A DNA stretch of 64,000 nt from Cochlodiniinecator piscidefendens (GCF_011326755.1 NZ_JAAOIE010000001.1:274344-338343); one strand, 5' to 3'. Shown: positions 50,442 through 60,720, numbered from the stretch's first letter. Made by a program: numbers and translations. Notes: generated by a model from the letters alone, not told the origin.

Positions 50442-50644
50442 GCGTTTCCTCCTCCGAAAGGCATAAGGAATGCGGCTAAAATTCTGCTCTAGGCGCATTG
50501 TGTAACAATGGGGCGACGGGGGTGACATTTAAAGACACCACAGATCAAATTTTTGAAACCAAACGTGACCTGCGGTATGCCTGACTTCGATGTATAAAAA
50601 ACAACACTAAAACGCGTGCTGTTTAATATTTAGTTGCCCCAAAA

Positions 50645-50672
50645 CGAAAAAGGGACCGGCAATGCCGATCCC
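50645..50672 (-). terminator. terminator of the rplU-rpmA operon
   Basis: On the minus strand, a 9-bp stem with one G-T wobble around an ATT loop (GGGATCGGC pairing with GCCGGTCCC), followed by a five-T run. It lies about 30 bases beyond the rpmA stop. Confidence 0.85.
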
Positions 50673-50702
50673 CCTGTTTTTATAACCTTTAACGGGTTCG
50701 GC

Positions 50703-50972
50703 TTACTCAGCGGCCTCCGCCACCGGGAGAACCGAAATAAAGGTGCGGCCCTTAAGGCCTTTGTGGAATTTTACAGCGCCGTCAACAGTCGCAAAGAGTG
50801 TGTGATCTTTGCCTTCGCCAACGCCTTCACCTGGCCACCATTTGTTACCGCGCTGACGCACGATGATGTTGCCCGGGATCACGGCTTCGCCGCCATATTT
50901 CTTCACGCCAAGGCGGCGACCTGCGGAGTCGCGACCGTTACGGGATGAACCACCAGCTTTTTTATGTGCCAT
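50703..50972 (-). CDS. rpmA: 50S ribosomal protein L27
   Basis: An 89-residue L27, opening [20 protein letters not shown], followed by [20 protein letters not shown]. The N-terminal tail reaches the peptidyl transferase centre. It lies 11 bases downstream of rplU, the standard order. Confidence 0.98.
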   Translation of the reverse strand: MAHKKAGGSSRNGRDSAGRRLGVKKYGGEAVIPGNIIVRQRGNKWWPGEGVGEGKDHTLFATVDGAVKFHKGLKGRTFISVLPVAEAAE

Positions 50973-50983
50973 TGTGTCTCTCC

Positions 50984-51610
50984 TTAACCTTTGACGATTT
51001 CTTGAGCCTGAGCGATCCAGCCTTCACGCTCGATCCGGCCTTTGAAGGACAATTTTTCGTCCATCTCAGCAACGTCAGCTTCTGACCAACCTGCGATTTG
51101 TGCAAAGGTTGTTACGCCAGCTGCATGCAGTTTTTTCTCAAGTGCCGGGCCAACGCCTGACAATGTCTTAAGATCATCTGCACCTGCTGCCGGAGCAGCC
51201 GCTGCTTTTGCTTTCTTTGGTGCCACTTTAGGCGCAGCTGCAGCAACAGCCGCACCAGATACAGAACCTGCACCGATCGCTGCTTTAACACCAGACGCAT
51301 CTGCACCTTTTTCAAGGATGTCAGTTACGCGAACCAATGTCAGTTGCTGACGGTGGCCTTTGGTGCGCTTTGAGCTGTGCTTACGACGACGCTTTACAAA
51401 GTTGATTACTTTTTCGCCTTTGATCTGGTCGATCACGTCGGCTTGAACCGCAGCACCTTCAACGGTTGGTGCGCCAACAGTCGCCCCTACCATCAGAATC
51501 TCATTGAATTGTACTTTTTCGCCAGCATCTGCAGCCAGTTTTTCAACGCGCAGAACGTCGCCGCTCTGAACTTTGTACTGCTTGCCGCCGGTTTTTAGAA
51601 CCGCAAACAT
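50984..51610 (-). CDS. rplU: 50S ribosomal protein L21 with C-terminal HhH-like extension
   Basis: A 208-residue L21, about twice the usual length. Residues 1-100 are a normal L21 core ([20 protein letters not shown] to [20 protein letters not shown]). An Ala/Lys/Pro-rich linker ([20 protein letters not shown]) follows. The last 60 residues form a helix-hairpin-helix-like domain ([56 protein letters not shown]). I chose the second ATG at 51610 because AAGGAA then lies at a normal distance. The first ATG at 51616 is too close. Confidence 0.93.
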   Translation of the reverse strand: MFAVLKTGGKQYKVQSGDVLRVEKLAADAGEKVQFNEILMVGATVGAPTVEGAAVQADVIDQIKGEKVINFVKRRRKHSSKRTKGHRQQLTLVRVTDILEKGADASGVKAAIGAGSVSGAAVAAAAPKVAPKKAKAAAAPAAGADDLKTLSGVGPALEKKLHAAGVTTFAQIAGWSEADVAEMDEKLSFKGRIEREGWIAQAQEIVKG

Positions 51611-51855
51611 TTGCATTTCCTTACGTTTCCGCGTTCTATGGCCCCCAGATCGCCCTGGGCATTTACGCTAATGTAGCGCCTCGAACTGCGCGCCCCTTCG
51701 GACGGATTGCAATTAACCGTGTAAGTGAACCCTACACAGATGCGCGCTTATGTGGGGGAACTGCATTTTTGTCAAGCAATATGTCACCTTGTATCAGATC
51801 ACTGCCAAGACTTCCAAACCCTGATCAGACTGTATAGGACAGTCAAGACAGCAGA

Positions 51856-54039
51856 ATGGAATACCCTATGTTACCGATCAATCCGACCCAGATCCCCGCG
51901 CTTTACAAACAGGCACTTGGTTTGCAGCAAAAAGGCAAATCCAACGAGGCCGTCAAGATATACGACACCATTCTGACAACCAACCCAAAAATCGCTGAAG
52001 CGCATTTTCAAAAGGGACAGATATTTCTGCACGCGTTGCAGTTTGAATCCGCGACAAAATCATTTTCAAACGCGGTCAAACTAAAGCCCAAAGAACCAGC
52101 AATATGGCAAGCCTACTGCGAAGCCTTGATCCGATTTGCTAACCCACAAGCCACCAGCGCTGCATTGAAGATCCTGACATCCTCAGGGCTTCCTACTCAG
52201 ACGCAAAAGGCAATTGCTGACCGTTTAAAATCCCCGCGCACAAAAACCAAAGTTGACGCGGGTTCTGCCCGGCCAGCCGATCTAAACGCGATTGTCTCCT
52301 TCCTTAATGCAGGGAAGTTTTCTGAGGCAGAAAAGAAAACCCAGTCCTTACTGCGCACCAATGGAACATCGCCTGTCTTGTGGAATATGCTCGCTGCCGC
52401 CCAAGAGGGGCTTGGCAAAGCAAATGACACGAAGGCCAGCTATAAAAAGGCAATACAACTTAAGCCCGATTATGCGGAGGCCCACCTGAATTACGGGCGT
52501 TTCTTACTGGCTATTGGCGATATTTCCAACGCTTTGACATCACTGGAGCAAGCCCGTTCCCTTACCCCGAATGCGCCAGCGGTCTTACTTCAATTGGCAA
52601 AAGCTTATCATCGCCGGGAAAAACTGGACGAAGCACATAACCTTATTACACGTGCCGCTACACTTGATGCGAAAAACGCTGACATTTTCCTCACAAGCGC
52701 CCAAATCGAAACTCAGCGCCATGATCATGATTTAGCGCTGAAAAGCCTAGAACGTGCTGAAACTCTGGGTGATGTAAGCCAAACCTTGTTTGTGCTGCGC
52801 GCCAAAGCCCAAAGCGCGCTTGGCCGCGAAAGCGATGCCTTGGAAAGCATAGAACAGGCCATTCAAATCGCACCGCAAAACATCGCAGCACTGGCAGCGA
52901 AAGCGTCGATCTTGCAATCGCATGGCGATTTTGATGCCGCAACACAGGTGTTTGAATACATGTTTGACCTTGCACCTTTGGCCGGGGAACATTTCAGAAC
53001 CTACAGTGCCTCGCATAAGTTTACGGCCGATGATCCCGTTCTAACACGTATGGAGGCCGCCTACGCTGACCCTGCCCTTACGGATGCGCAACGCATGCAG
53101 TTTTGTTTTGCGCTTTCCAAAGCGATGGAAGATCTGAAAGACTATGACCGCGCCTTTCCATATCTTTCTGAAGCCAACACGTTGATGCGGGCAAGCCACC
53201 CCTACGATATTGAAACCCGGCGCGTCGAAATCGATATGTTTAAAAAAGCATTTTCTGACTTTGATACAAATACGCCAGCAGATGATAACGCGTCAAACTA
53301 TGCGCCGATCTTTGTCACCGGTATGCCGCGTTCGGGTACGACACTGATTGAACAAATTTTAGCAAGCCATAGCACGGTTGAAGGTGCGGGTGAAGTTGGT
53401 TGGCTGCCACGCAAGGGATATGAAACCTTAATTCCACGGGATGGCAGCACCAGATTGCTCTCGGATATTGCGGATTCTGACCTACGGAAGATCGCGGTCG
53501 AATACGAACAGGTTATGAAAACACTACTGCCGGGATCGCAAAAAGCGACCGACAAATCCATTCAAACCTATTTAATGATGGCCTTGGTTTGGCGCGCGCT
53601 GCCCAATGCAAAGATCATTGTGGTGCGGCGCGATCCTCGGGATAATTTGCTGTCAATTTATCGCAACCTTTTCCCAGAAGGCACACACCTCTATAGCTAC
53701 GACCTGCACGACCTCGGCCAATATTATCGAATGTTCGACGAAATGATCAATTTCTGGCGTGAAATTGCGCCCGATCGTTTTTACGAAGTGTGGTATGATG
53801 ATTTAATCGCCAACCCTGAGGAAGAGTCACGTAAACTCGTTGCCGCAGCGGGATTAACTTGGGAAGATAACTGTCTGAATTTTCATCAAAACAAACGCCG
53901 CGTTGATACGTTATCTGTTTATCAAGTACGTCAGCCGATCTACAAATCATCGCTTAAAGCGTGGCAGCGTTATGAAAACGAACTGAAACCATTGTTTGAG
54001 AGCCTTGGCGATCTGTGTGAACCGCCAAAGCGGGATTAA
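51856..54039 (+). CDS. TPR-repeat sulfotransferase
   Basis: A 727-residue fusion. Residues 1 to about 450 hold many TPR motifs (for example AEAHLNYGRFLLAIGDISNA and AVLLQLAKAYHRREKLDEAH). The C-terminal 270 residues are a sulfotransferase domain with the PAPS-binding loop FVTGMPRSGTTLIEQILASH at about 484-503 and KIIVVRRDPRDNLLSIYRN for the 3'-phosphate. No signal peptide is evident. Similar proteins in Alphaproteobacteria are thought to sulfate proteins or surface molecules; the target here is unknown. A second ATG at 51868 is equally plausible as the start. Confidence 0.88.
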   Translation: MEYPMLPINPTQIPALYKQALGLQQKGKSNEAVKIYDTILTTNPKIAEAHFQKGQIFLHALQFESATKSFSNAVKLKPKEPAIWQAYCEALIRFANPQATSAALKILTSSGLPTQTQKAIADRLKSPRTKTKVDAGSARPADLNAIVSFLNAGKFSEAEKKTQSLLRTNGTSPVLWNMLAAAQEGLGKANDTKASYKKAIQLKPDYAEAHLNYGRFLLAIGDISNALTSLEQARSLTPNAPAVLLQLAKAYHRREKLDEAHNLITRAATLDAKNADIFLTSAQIETQRHDHDLALKSLERAETLGDVSQTLFVLRAKAQSALGRESDALESIEQAIQIAPQNIAALAAKASILQSHGDFDAATQVFEYMFDLAPLAGEHFRTYSASHKFTADDPVLTRMEAAYADPALTDAQRMQFCFALSKAMEDLKDYDRAFPYLSEANTLMRASHPYDIETRRVEIDMFKKAFSDFDTNTPADDNASNYAPIFVTGMPRSGTTLIEQILASHSTVEGAGEVGWLPRKGYETLIPRDGSTRLLSDIADSDLRKIAVEYEQVMKTLLPGSQKATDKSIQTYLMMALVWRALPNAKIIVVRRDPRDNLLSIYRNLFPEGTHLYSYDLHDLGQYYRMFDEMINFWREIAPDRFYEVWYDDLIANPEEESRKLVAAAGLTWEDNCLNFHQNKRRVDTLSVYQVRQPIYKSSLKAWQRYENELKPLFESLGDLCEPPKRD

Positions 54040-54843
54040 TTAATCCGCATTCGGAAAGAACAACTGTTCGCCATCACGGGTATATGCACCGATGGCGGAC
54101 TGACCTGCATCCGACAACATCCAATCAACAAAGACCTGTGCCTGTTCTGATCTCACGTTTGGACATACTTCAGGATTGACCGCTATTATTCCGTATTGAT
54201 TGAATAAAACAGGATCCCCTTCAAACAGGATTTCATGTGTATTTCTATTACCAAACGCCAACCACGTTGCGCGATCCGTCATTGTGTAGGCGCCCATTGC
54301 GACGGCAGCGTTTAATGTTGCCCCCATTCCGGAACCCGTTTCACGGTACCAGTCACCATTATTTTCTTCGGTATCGATACCCGCTACTTCCCACAACGCC
54401 CGTTCTTTTTGATGTGTTCCACTTTCATCCCCGCGCGACACAAAGGTTTCGCCTGTTGCCGATATAGAGCTCAACGCAACACTGGCGTTTTCGGCATCGT
54501 TCAGATGCGCCGGATCAACCCCAGGTCCTACGATGATAAAATCATTATACATCACATCAAAGCGTTCGGTTCCGTAACCTTCCGCAACGAATTGTTCTTC
54601 GGCGGATTTTGCATGAACCAGTAGAACATCGCCATCGCAGTTACGCGCATTGTTCAAGGCTTGTCCTGTTCCCACAGCAACAACACGCGCTTCAATTCCA
54701 GATTCTGCTTCGAATTGCGGCAATATCGCGTCATAAAGCCCTGAATTTGCGGTCGAAGTTGTTGACTGGACAACAATGAATGGACCGCAACACGCCATGG
54801 TCGCTGTCAAAGAAAAAGCAACGGAAAGTGCGATAGTCCGCAT
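54040..54843 (-). CDS. tupA: tungstate ABC transporter, substrate-binding protein TupA
   Basis: A 267-residue periplasmic binding protein with a signal peptide (MRTIALSVAFSLTATMACCG). Diagnostic TupA elements are QSTTSTANSGLYDAILPQFE, SRGDESGTHQKERALW and RETGSGMGATLNAAVAMGAY then TMTDRATW. The TTSTANSGL motif lines the oxyanion site. Together with the permease and ATPase upstream it takes up tungstate (and perhaps molybdate). It is the last gene of the operon, 15 bases after the ATPase gene. Confidence 0.92.
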   Translation of the reverse strand: MRTIALSVAFSLTATMACCGPFIVVQSTTSTANSGLYDAILPQFEAESGIEARVVAVGTGQALNNARNCDGDVLLVHAKSAEEQFVAEGYGTERFDVMYNDFIIVGPGVDPAHLNDAENASVALSSISATGETFVSRGDESGTHQKERALWEVAGIDTEENNGDWYRETGSGMGATLNAAVAMGAYTMTDRATWLAFGNRNTHEILFEGDPVLFNQYGIIAVNPEVCPNVRSEQAQVFVDWMLSDAGQSAIGAYTRDGEQLFFPNAD

Positions 54844-54858
54844 TTCACAAAATCCTAA

Positions 54859-55617
54859 TTAAGGTTGAAGAATAAGTTCACTCGAAAGATAAGCACGCGC
54901 GCCATCTGACTTTGGATCTGCAAAGAAAGTTTCAGCGGCGCTATGCTCTGTGACTTGCCCCCGAGATAAGAACGCAACATCGTCAGCCAGACGCCGCGCC
55001 TGCGCGCAGTTATGGGTGACCAATATAACTTTCACCCCGGCATGAGCCGTGCGTTTGGTCAATTCCTCGATCGCACTGGTGGCTGCGGGATCAAGGCTTG
55101 CGGTGGGCTCATCCAATAACAACAACTGCGGTTTCGCCGCCAGGGCCCGTACCATAGCAAGTCGTTGCTGTTCGCCGCCAGACAGTGCCCGTGCTGGCGC
55201 TTCGGATTGCCGTGTTAGATCAGCCAGTACCAATAATTCAGCCAGACGCCCCGGGCGTAATTTGCGCGGCACTTTCGCAAGCTTAAGCGCATGCAATAAA
55301 TTAGAGCGAACCGACCGCCGCAACAGCACCGGTTTTTGAAACACCAGCGCGGGAAATCTCTGCGTTTCAGGCAAATCGATAGATCCGCCATCCGGTTGCA
55401 AAATCCCGGCGATACACTTTAACAAAAGGCTTTTGCCCGCGCCATTAGGACCAATTAACGCCGTTACCCCTGTCGCGTTAAGGCCAAGGTTCACCCCCCT
55501 CAGCAAAGGTTGACCATCGCGTTCCAGATAGAGGTTCTGCACCTTAATCCCGTCAGACGTAACGGTTTTGCCCTGGGTATCGTGATCAGGAAACGGAATG
55601 ATCCTTGGTTCAGCCAT
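54859..55617 (-). CDS. tupC: tungstate ABC transporter, ATP-binding protein TupC
   Basis: A 252-residue ABC ATPase. Walker A GPNGAGKSLLLKC, signature ALSGGEQQRLAMV and Walker B LLLLDEPTASLDP are intact. The Walker A Ser-Leu in place of Ser-Thr is a small variant. It overlaps the permease gene by 8 bases, and with TupB and TupA forms a complete importer. Confidence 0.9.
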   Translation of the reverse strand: MAEPRIIPFPDHDTQGKTVTSDGIKVQNLYLERDGQPLLRGVNLGLNATGVTALIGPNGAGKSLLLKCIAGILQPDGGSIDLPETQRFPALVFQKPVLLRRSVRSNLLHALKLAKVPRKLRPGRLAELLVLADLTRQSEAPARALSGGEQQRLAMVRALAAKPQLLLLDEPTASLDPAATSAIEELTKRTAHAGVKVILVTHNCAQARRLADDVAFLSRGQVTEHSAAETFFADPKSDGARAYLSSELILQP

Positions 55618-56317
55618 AGGCGCGTGCCCTTTGCGTTCCGCGCACGCCCATCAGCGCCGCATTGATCCCAAACGAAAGGATCAACAAAATGATCCCTAAC
55701 CCCATCGCCATCGCCAATTCCCCCTTGGAGGTTTCTAATGCGATACTGGTCGTCATAACCCGCGTGACGTGATTTATGTTGCCTCCAACGATCATCACAG
55801 CGCCCACTTCTGCAAATGCGCGGCCAAGCCCAGCGAGTGTTGCGGTCAACAAACCTGGTCGTGCCTCCCACAGAAGGGTTGCGATGGTTTGGGCGCGGGT
55901 CGCACGTAAAGCGCGCAGCGTTTCGCCGTATTCCAACGACAAATCAGACAACACCTGCCGGCTAATGGCAGCGATGATGGGCGTCACAATGATAAACTGC
56001 GCCAAAATCATCGCCATTGGCGTGTAGAGCAATTCAAAGACCGCAAACGGCCCAGACTGGCTGAGCGCCATATACAGCCCCAGACCAACAACAACAGGCG
56101 GCAGCCCCATGAGCGCACTAACCACGACCGAAAGAATACCCCGCCCCGGAAACCGTCCAATGGCCAAAATAGCACCCAACGGACCGCCAACAAGGACCGC
56201 CATCGCGACGGCAGAAAACGTAACCTGCAAGGATAGACCCACGACTTCGTACAGGATCGGATCGCCAGTTACGATCAATCCAAATGCCGTTGAAAATGAA
56301 TCCGCAAAGGTTTGCAC
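55610..56317 (-). CDS. tupB: tungstate ABC transporter, permease TupB
   Basis: A 235-residue inner membrane permease with about five or six transmembrane segments. The EAA-type cytoplasmic loop ETLRALRATRAQTIATLLWEARPGLL (cut) and AGLGRAFAEVGAVMIVGGNI mark the TupB/WtpB group. It heads the tup operon. The 170-bp gap upstream (56318-56487) to the gamma carbonic anhydrase stop holds no gene. No clear molybdate or tungstate operator was seen in it. Confidence 0.92.
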   Translation of the reverse strand: MQTFADSFSTAFGLIVTGDPILYEVVGLSLQVTFSAVAMAVLVGGPLGAILAIGRFPGRGILSVVVSALMGLPPVVVGLGLYMALSQSGPFAVFELLYTPMAMILAQFIIVTPIIAAISRQVLSDLSLEYGETLRALRATRAQTIATLLWEARPGLLTATLAGLGRAFAEVGAVMIVGGNINHVTRVMTTSIALETSKGELAMAMGLGIILLILSFGINAALMGVRGTQRARAYG

Positions 56318-56487
56318 GTCAGAATTACCCGTTTTATGTGCCTTGTATATTCAGGGCTACGGCGTCTCATAGCTATCTGTCAATGCCACGAAACCGCCGG
56401 CCTCAGATTTGAGTCGCTTCTCAAAATTAGAGTGTCGTTTATTGCTTTGGTTTGAAGAATTAGTTTTTCGACCAGTCATCGACAGCG

Positions 56488-57009
56488 TTAAACCGCACTT
56501 AATCCCTGTTTAAATCTCAACGCATTGTTTTGGTAGTTTTCGGCCGAAGCCAACAACCCGGCTATGGCCGTTTCATCTAAAGAGCGAACAACTTTACCCG
56601 GTGCGCCCACAACAAGAGAACCATCTGGGATTTCCTTGCCTTCCGTGATCAGCGCCCCTGCCCCGATCAAGCAATTTTTGCCAATAACGGCGCCGTTTAA
56701 AACAGTGGCCCCCATCCCAATCAAACTACCATTACCTATGGTACATCCATGCAACATCGCTTTGTGACCGATCGTGCAATTCGATCCAATCACCAATGGA
56801 TAGCCCATGTCAGTATGCAAAACACAGTTCTCTTGTACGTTTGAACCAAGCCCAACAATGATACGTTCGTTATCACCCCGTAAAGTCGCCCCGAACCAAA
56901 CCGAGGCGCCGGCCAGAACGGAAATCTTACCAATAACATTCGCATCAGGCGCAACCCATGCAGTGTCATCAACATCAGGCGAAAAATCATCCAAACCATA
57001 TAGTGTCAT
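56488..57009 (-). CDS. gamma-class carbonic anhydrase-like protein
   Basis: A 173-residue left-handed beta-helix (hexapeptide repeat) protein of the gamma-CA/YrdA/PaaY group, trimeric in known structures. Zinc-binding histidines occur in [15 protein letters not shown] and [16 protein letters not shown]. Whether it is an active carbonic anhydrase is not certain, since several related proteins have no measurable activity. Its start overlaps the gmk stop by four bases. Confidence 0.88.
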   Translation of the reverse strand: MTLYGLDDFSPDVDDTAWVAPDANVIGKISVLAGASVWFGATLRGDNERIIVGLGSNVQENCVLHTDMGYPLVIGSNCTIGHKAMLHGCTIGNGSLIGMGATVLNGAVIGKNCLIGAGALITEGKEIPDGSLVVGAPGKVVRSLDETAIAGLLASAENYQNNALRFKQGLSAV

Positions 57010-57650
57010 GGCCGTTCATCAAACTCTTTGTTCAAGGTTCTTACAGTTTCAACCAAATTTGGCTGTTGCGAAATGCGCATACGCTCTGAGGTTACGATGG
57101 TTTTCAGTTTTGCCTCAGTTGCGTCCAGATCATCGTTGACCAAAACATAATCATATTCGGGCCAGTGACTGATTTCATCTCGGCTTTTGCGCATCCGATC
57201 CTCAATGACCTCAATGCTGTCTTGGCCACGTGAAACCAACCGACGCTCGAGTTCTACAATTGACGGCGGCAGGATGAAAATCGACAGAACGTGCTTGCCA
57301 AGTGCTGAATTGCGCACCTGTTGGCCGCCCTGCCAATCCACATCGAACAATACATCGCGTCCGCTGTTTATCGCGTCTTCCACAGGGGCTTTGGGGGAGC
57401 CATAGAAATTCCCGAACACTTCGGCATGTTCCAACATGTCTCCATCAGCAACCATCGCTTCAAAAGCGTCACGGGAGCGGAAGAAGTATTCGCGCCCTTC
57501 TTCTTCACCTTCACGTGGTGCGCGCGTGGTCGCGGAAACCGAAAACCTAAGCGTATCATCCCACGCCATAAGACGTTTGGCCAAAGTTGATTTACCCGCA
57601 CCGGACGGGGAACTGAGAATTATTAAGAGGCCGCGCCGCGCTGCTGTCAT
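57006..57650 (-). CDS. gmk: guanylate kinase
   Basis: A 214-residue GMP kinase. The P-loop is [15 protein letters not shown] near residues 13-27, with [19 protein letters not shown] binding GMP and [11 protein letters not shown] following. It makes GDP for the nucleotide pool. The start lies 3 bases after the yicC stop codon, and a four-base overlap joins it to the carbonic anhydrase gene. Confidence 0.96.
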   Translation of the reverse strand: MTAARRGLLIILSSPSGAGKSTLAKRLMAWDDTLRFSVSATTRAPREGEEEGREYFFRSRDAFEAMVADGDMLEHAEVFGNFYGSPKAPVEDAINSGRDVLFDVDWQGGQQVRNSALGKHVLSIFILPPSIVELERRLVSRGQDSIEVIEDRMRKSRDEISHWPEYDYVLVNDDLDATEAKLKTIVTSERMRISQQPNLVETVRTLNKEFDERP

Positions 57651-57653
57651 GAT

Positions 57654-58544
57654 CTATTCCACATTCTGAACTTGTTCGCGCATCTGATCTATCAGCACCT
57701 TAAGGTCAAGCCCAAGTGTCGTCAGAGATTTATTCTGAGATTTTGAACAAAGTGTGTTCACTTCACGGTTAAATTCCTGCATCAGAAAATCGAATTTCCG
57801 TCCCACAGGACCAGACTTCGCCAGTAAATCACGCGCGGCAACGACGTGCGCTTCTAGACGGTCAAGCTCTTCCGTTATATCAGCCTTAACAACAATCAAT
57901 GCCAATTCTTGGGCAAGGCGCCCCTCGTCAACGGCATCTGTATTGTCCAAAACACCTGCGAGATTAGCGCGCAGATTTTGCGCCATTTCGTCTTTTCGCT
58001 CGACTGCAATTTCATATGCTTTTGCAATCTTGATAGCAACGTTATCAACCTGCGCTGACAGGATTGAATTCAATGCGGCCCCTTCTTGTGCACGCATTTG
58101 ACAGAAGTCCGCCAACACAGATTCAAAGTCAAAAGTCAGCAATGACAATAGCCCATTTGTGTCGGCATCATCCGACGCCAACTCAAGAACACCGCGTTGA
58201 GACAAGACATCAGATGCCGTTGTTTTAGCTAAAGAAAAGCCGTTTTTCGACGCTGCCTCTTCAACTTGAGACAAAATAGCCAAAGTGCGCTCAAGTGCCT
58301 GTTCGTTCAAACGGTGTGTTTCTGGTTGTGCCTCACGAGAAAGACGGAGATTCAACGTGACGCTCCCACGACCCAACTGTGCTGTCATGGCCTTGCGCAA
58401 TGATTGCTCTAATCCCTCAACCCAGTCAGGAACTCGAAGCCTAAGATCCAATCCTTTGGCATTGACGGAACGAATTTCCCAACTCCAATCAAACCCCAAT
58501 CCATCGCCACGCCCACTTGCGAAGCCGGTCATCGAATTAACCAT
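57654..58544 (-). CDS. YicC-family endoribonuclease-like protein
   Basis: A 296-residue protein of the YicC family, seen from NSMTGFASGRGDGLGFDWSW, EIRSVNAKGLDLRLRVPDW and the C-terminal KFDFLMQEFNREVNTLCSKS. In E. coli YicC has endoribonuclease activity on small RNAs. The start at 58544 (MVNSMTGFASG) is preferred, and 58532 is possible. It is upstream of gmk with a 3-base gap, a common pairing. Confidence 0.92.
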   Translation of the reverse strand: MVNSMTGFASGRGDGLGFDWSWEIRSVNAKGLDLRLRVPDWVEGLEQSLRKAMTAQLGRGSVTLNLRLSREAQPETHRLNEQALERTLAILSQVEEAASKNGFSLAKTTASDVLSQRGVLELASDDADTNGLLSLLTFDFESVLADFCQMRAQEGAALNSILSAQVDNVAIKIAKAYEIAVERKDEMAQNLRANLAGVLDNTDAVDEGRLAQELALIVVKADITEELDRLEAHVVAARDLLAKSGPVGRKFDFLMQEFNREVNTLCSKSQNKSLTTLGLDLKVLIDQMREQVQNVE

Positions 58545-58585
58545 TTGTGAACTTTTGCCCCCATTTATGCGCAAAGCATGTCATA

Positions 58586-58600
58586 TTAACACTCAGTTAA
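58586..58600 (+). promoter_or_regulatory. CtrA box upstream of the PAS protein gene
   Basis: A perfect full site, TTAA-CACTCAG-TTAA, in the 141-bp gap between yicC (minus, start 58544) and the PAS gene (start 58686). It is 85 bases before the PAS gene. It suggests the PAS gene, and possibly yicC, is in the CtrA regulon. Confidence 0.65.
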
Positions 58601-58685
58601 GGCTTATGGACATAGGGTTAACAAACCACTGCCCTAGGAACAACAGCCATAGATGGGAACGGCTCTCGAAGGGCGGAGAAAACAG

Positions 58686-59348
58686 ATGACGCATTACGGA
58701 CATAACATCATTTCAATGGTAGACTACCAAGATCTTAATCGCTTTCCTGCTTTGAAGCAGATTGAGGCGTATTGGGAAGGTCTGCGCAATGGTAATGATA
58801 TTCCAAGCCGCTCTGAAATTGATCCGCGCGGCATTCAACAGCTGCTGGAACACACATTTGTACTCGAGCGCATCGCACCGGGTCTTGCACGGTTTCGTAT
58901 CGCTGGTATGCATCTCGTTGACTTGATGGGCATGGAAGTTCGTGGAATGCCGCTGTCTGCATTTTTCACACCAGATGCCCGTGCGATTGTTTCAGACGTT
59001 CTAGAGCGCGCATTCAGCGGCCCCGAAATCGTTGAGCTGACTCTTTACGCTGAAAAAGGGATCGGCAAACCACCGATGGACGGCAAAATGATCTTTTTGC
59101 CATTGAAAAATGACATGGGTGAAGTGAACCGTATATTGGGGGCATTTGTCACCGAAGGCCCAATTGGCCGCGCAGGTCGTCGTTTCCATATTGAAACAAC
59201 AAAGGCCCGCCACGTTCACGTTGACAGCCACAACGCCGAAGATGTGCCGCAATCCGTAATCGGGTTTGCCGAAGATCACGTAGCATTTGAAGAGAAAAAG
59301 CCGGACACAACGCGCCCGGCTCTTCGTTTGGTGAAATCAGACGACTGA
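58686..59348 (+). CDS. PAS-domain (PAS_5-type) protein, likely CtrA-regulated
   Basis: A 220-residue single-PAS protein with no kinase or output domain. It contains FPALKQIEAYWEGLRNGNDI, PSRSEIDPRGIQQLLEHTFV and GMHLVDLMGMEVRGMPLSAF, matching the PAS_5 family common in Alphaproteobacteria. In Caulobacter a single-PAS protein (MopJ) tunes the CtrA pathway; a similar role here is only a guess. The ATG at 58686 follows GGAGAAAACAG. A CtrA box lies upstream. Confidence 0.8.
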   Translation: MTHYGHNIISMVDYQDLNRFPALKQIEAYWEGLRNGNDIPSRSEIDPRGIQQLLEHTFVLERIAPGLARFRIAGMHLVDLMGMEVRGMPLSAFFTPDARAIVSDVLERAFSGPEIVELTLYAEKGIGKPPMDGKMIFLPLKNDMGEVNRILGAFVTEGPIGRAGRRFHIETTKARHVHVDSHNAEDVPQSVIGFAEDHVAFEEKKPDTTRPALRLVKSDD

Positions 59349-59349
59349 T

Positions 59350-60720
59350 TTATCCTGCTTTGGCCTGCATTTCTTTGCGGGCTGAAGACAACTCTTCCGC
59401 GATCAAGAAAGCGAGTTCCAGAGATTGGCTCGCGTTGAGGCGCGGATCACACGCAGTGTGGTAACGATCGGATAGGTCTTCTTCGGTCACAGCGCGGACA
59501 CCACCGGTGCATTCCGTCACATCCTGGCCGGTCATCTCGAAATGAACGCCACCTGGGATCGTGCCTTCAGCTTTGTGAATGCCAAAGAATTCCTGAACTT
59601 CGCGCAGAACCGAATCAAATGGGCGGGTTTTATAGCCTGTCGCCGATTTGATGGTGTTGCCATGCATCGGATCACAAGACCAAAGCACATTTGCGCCCTC
59701 TTCTTGAACGGTTTTGATCAAGCGCGGTAGGTGATCGCCTACAGAGCCTGCACCAAAACGTGCAATTAGGGTCAAACGCCCAGCTTCGTTTTCTGGATTC
59801 AACTTTGCCATCAGAACTTTCAGGTCTTCGGCCGTTGTTGTTGGTCCACATTTCAAACCAATCGGATTTTGAACCCCACTCAGGTATTCAACATGTGCGC
59901 CATCAGGCTGACGGGTACGGTCCCCAATCCACAACAGATGGCCAGACCCCGCAACCGGGCGACCTGAAGTCGAATCAATCCGGCAAAGCGCCTCTTCGTA
60001 TTCCAGCAAAAGTGATTCATGGCTGGTGTAGAAATCAACGGTCTGCAAAGTGTGCGCACGATCGCTATCAACACCGGCCGCTTTCATAAAGTCGAGCGCG
60101 TCAGAAATACGGTCCGCCATATCGCGGTATTTCGCAGCATTATCGCCTTTGGTGAATCCCATGGTCCAGCTGTGAACTTGATGAACATCTGCATACCCAC
60201 CAGTGGAAAATGCACGCAAAAGGTTCAAAGTCGCCGCAGATTGCGTATAAGCTTGCAACATTTTTGCAGGATCAGGGCTGCGCGCACCTTCGGTGAAATC
60301 GAGTTCATTGATGATGTCGCCGCGGTAGCTTGGCAGTTCGATTCCATCTTTAGTTTCTGTCGGTGCAGAACGTGGTTTTGCAAATTGTCCGGCCATACGG
60401 CCAACTTTGACCACTGGCACTTTGGCGCCATAGGTCAAAACCATCGCCATTTGCAGCATCACTTTGAACGTATCGCGAATCGCATCAGCTGAAAAATCGC
60501 TGAAACTTTCGGCACAATCGCCGCCTTGCAATAGGAACGCTTCGCCGCGAGAAGCCGCAGCCAATTGCGCCTTAAGTGTCCGTGTTTCCCCCGCAAAAAC
60601 GAGCGGAGGATACTTTGCAAGCTGTGCCTCTACAGCATTCAGTGCTACCTCGTCCGTATAGACGGGCATCTGAATCCTAGGCTTGTTGCGCCAGTCAGAT
60701 TTGTTCCAGACCCGTGTCAT
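59350..60720 (-). CDS. 3-deoxy-7-phosphoheptulonate synthase, class II
   Basis: A 456-residue class II (plant-type) DAHP synthase, the entry step of the shikimate pathway. Landmarks are [60 protein letters not shown] and [20 protein letters not shown]. The metal ligands Cys, His, Glu and Asp of the family are present. Its stop lies one base from the converging PAS gene. Confidence 0.95.
   Translation of the reverse strand: MTRVWNKSDWRNKPRIQMPVYTDEVALNAVEAQLAKYPPLVFAGETRTLKAQLAAASRGEAFLLQGGDCAESFSDFSADAIRDTFKVMLQMAMVLTYGAKVPVVKVGRMAGQFAKPRSAPTETKDGIELPSYRGDIINELDFTEGARSPDPAKMLQAYTQSAATLNLLRAFSTGGYADVHQVHSWTMGFTKGDNAAKYRDMADRISDALDFMKAAGVDSDRAHTLQTVDFYTSHESLLLEYEEALCRIDSTSGRPVAGSGHLLWIGDRTRQPDGAHVEYLSGVQNPIGLKCGPTTTAEDLKVLMAKLNPENEAGRLTLIARFGAGSVGDHLPRLIKTVQEEGANVLWSCDPMHGNTIKSATGYKTRPFDSVLREVQEFFGIHKAEGTIPGGVHFEMTGQDVTECTGGVRAVTEEDLSDRYHTACDPRLNASQSLELAFLIAEELSSARKEMQAKAG

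Noticed and set aside
56488-56502. A TTAA-N7-TTAA match (CtrA-like) at the end of the gamma carbonic anhydrase gene
   Set aside because: It lies at the 3' end of a coding region, includes the stop codon, and has no gene starting downstream in a suitable direction.
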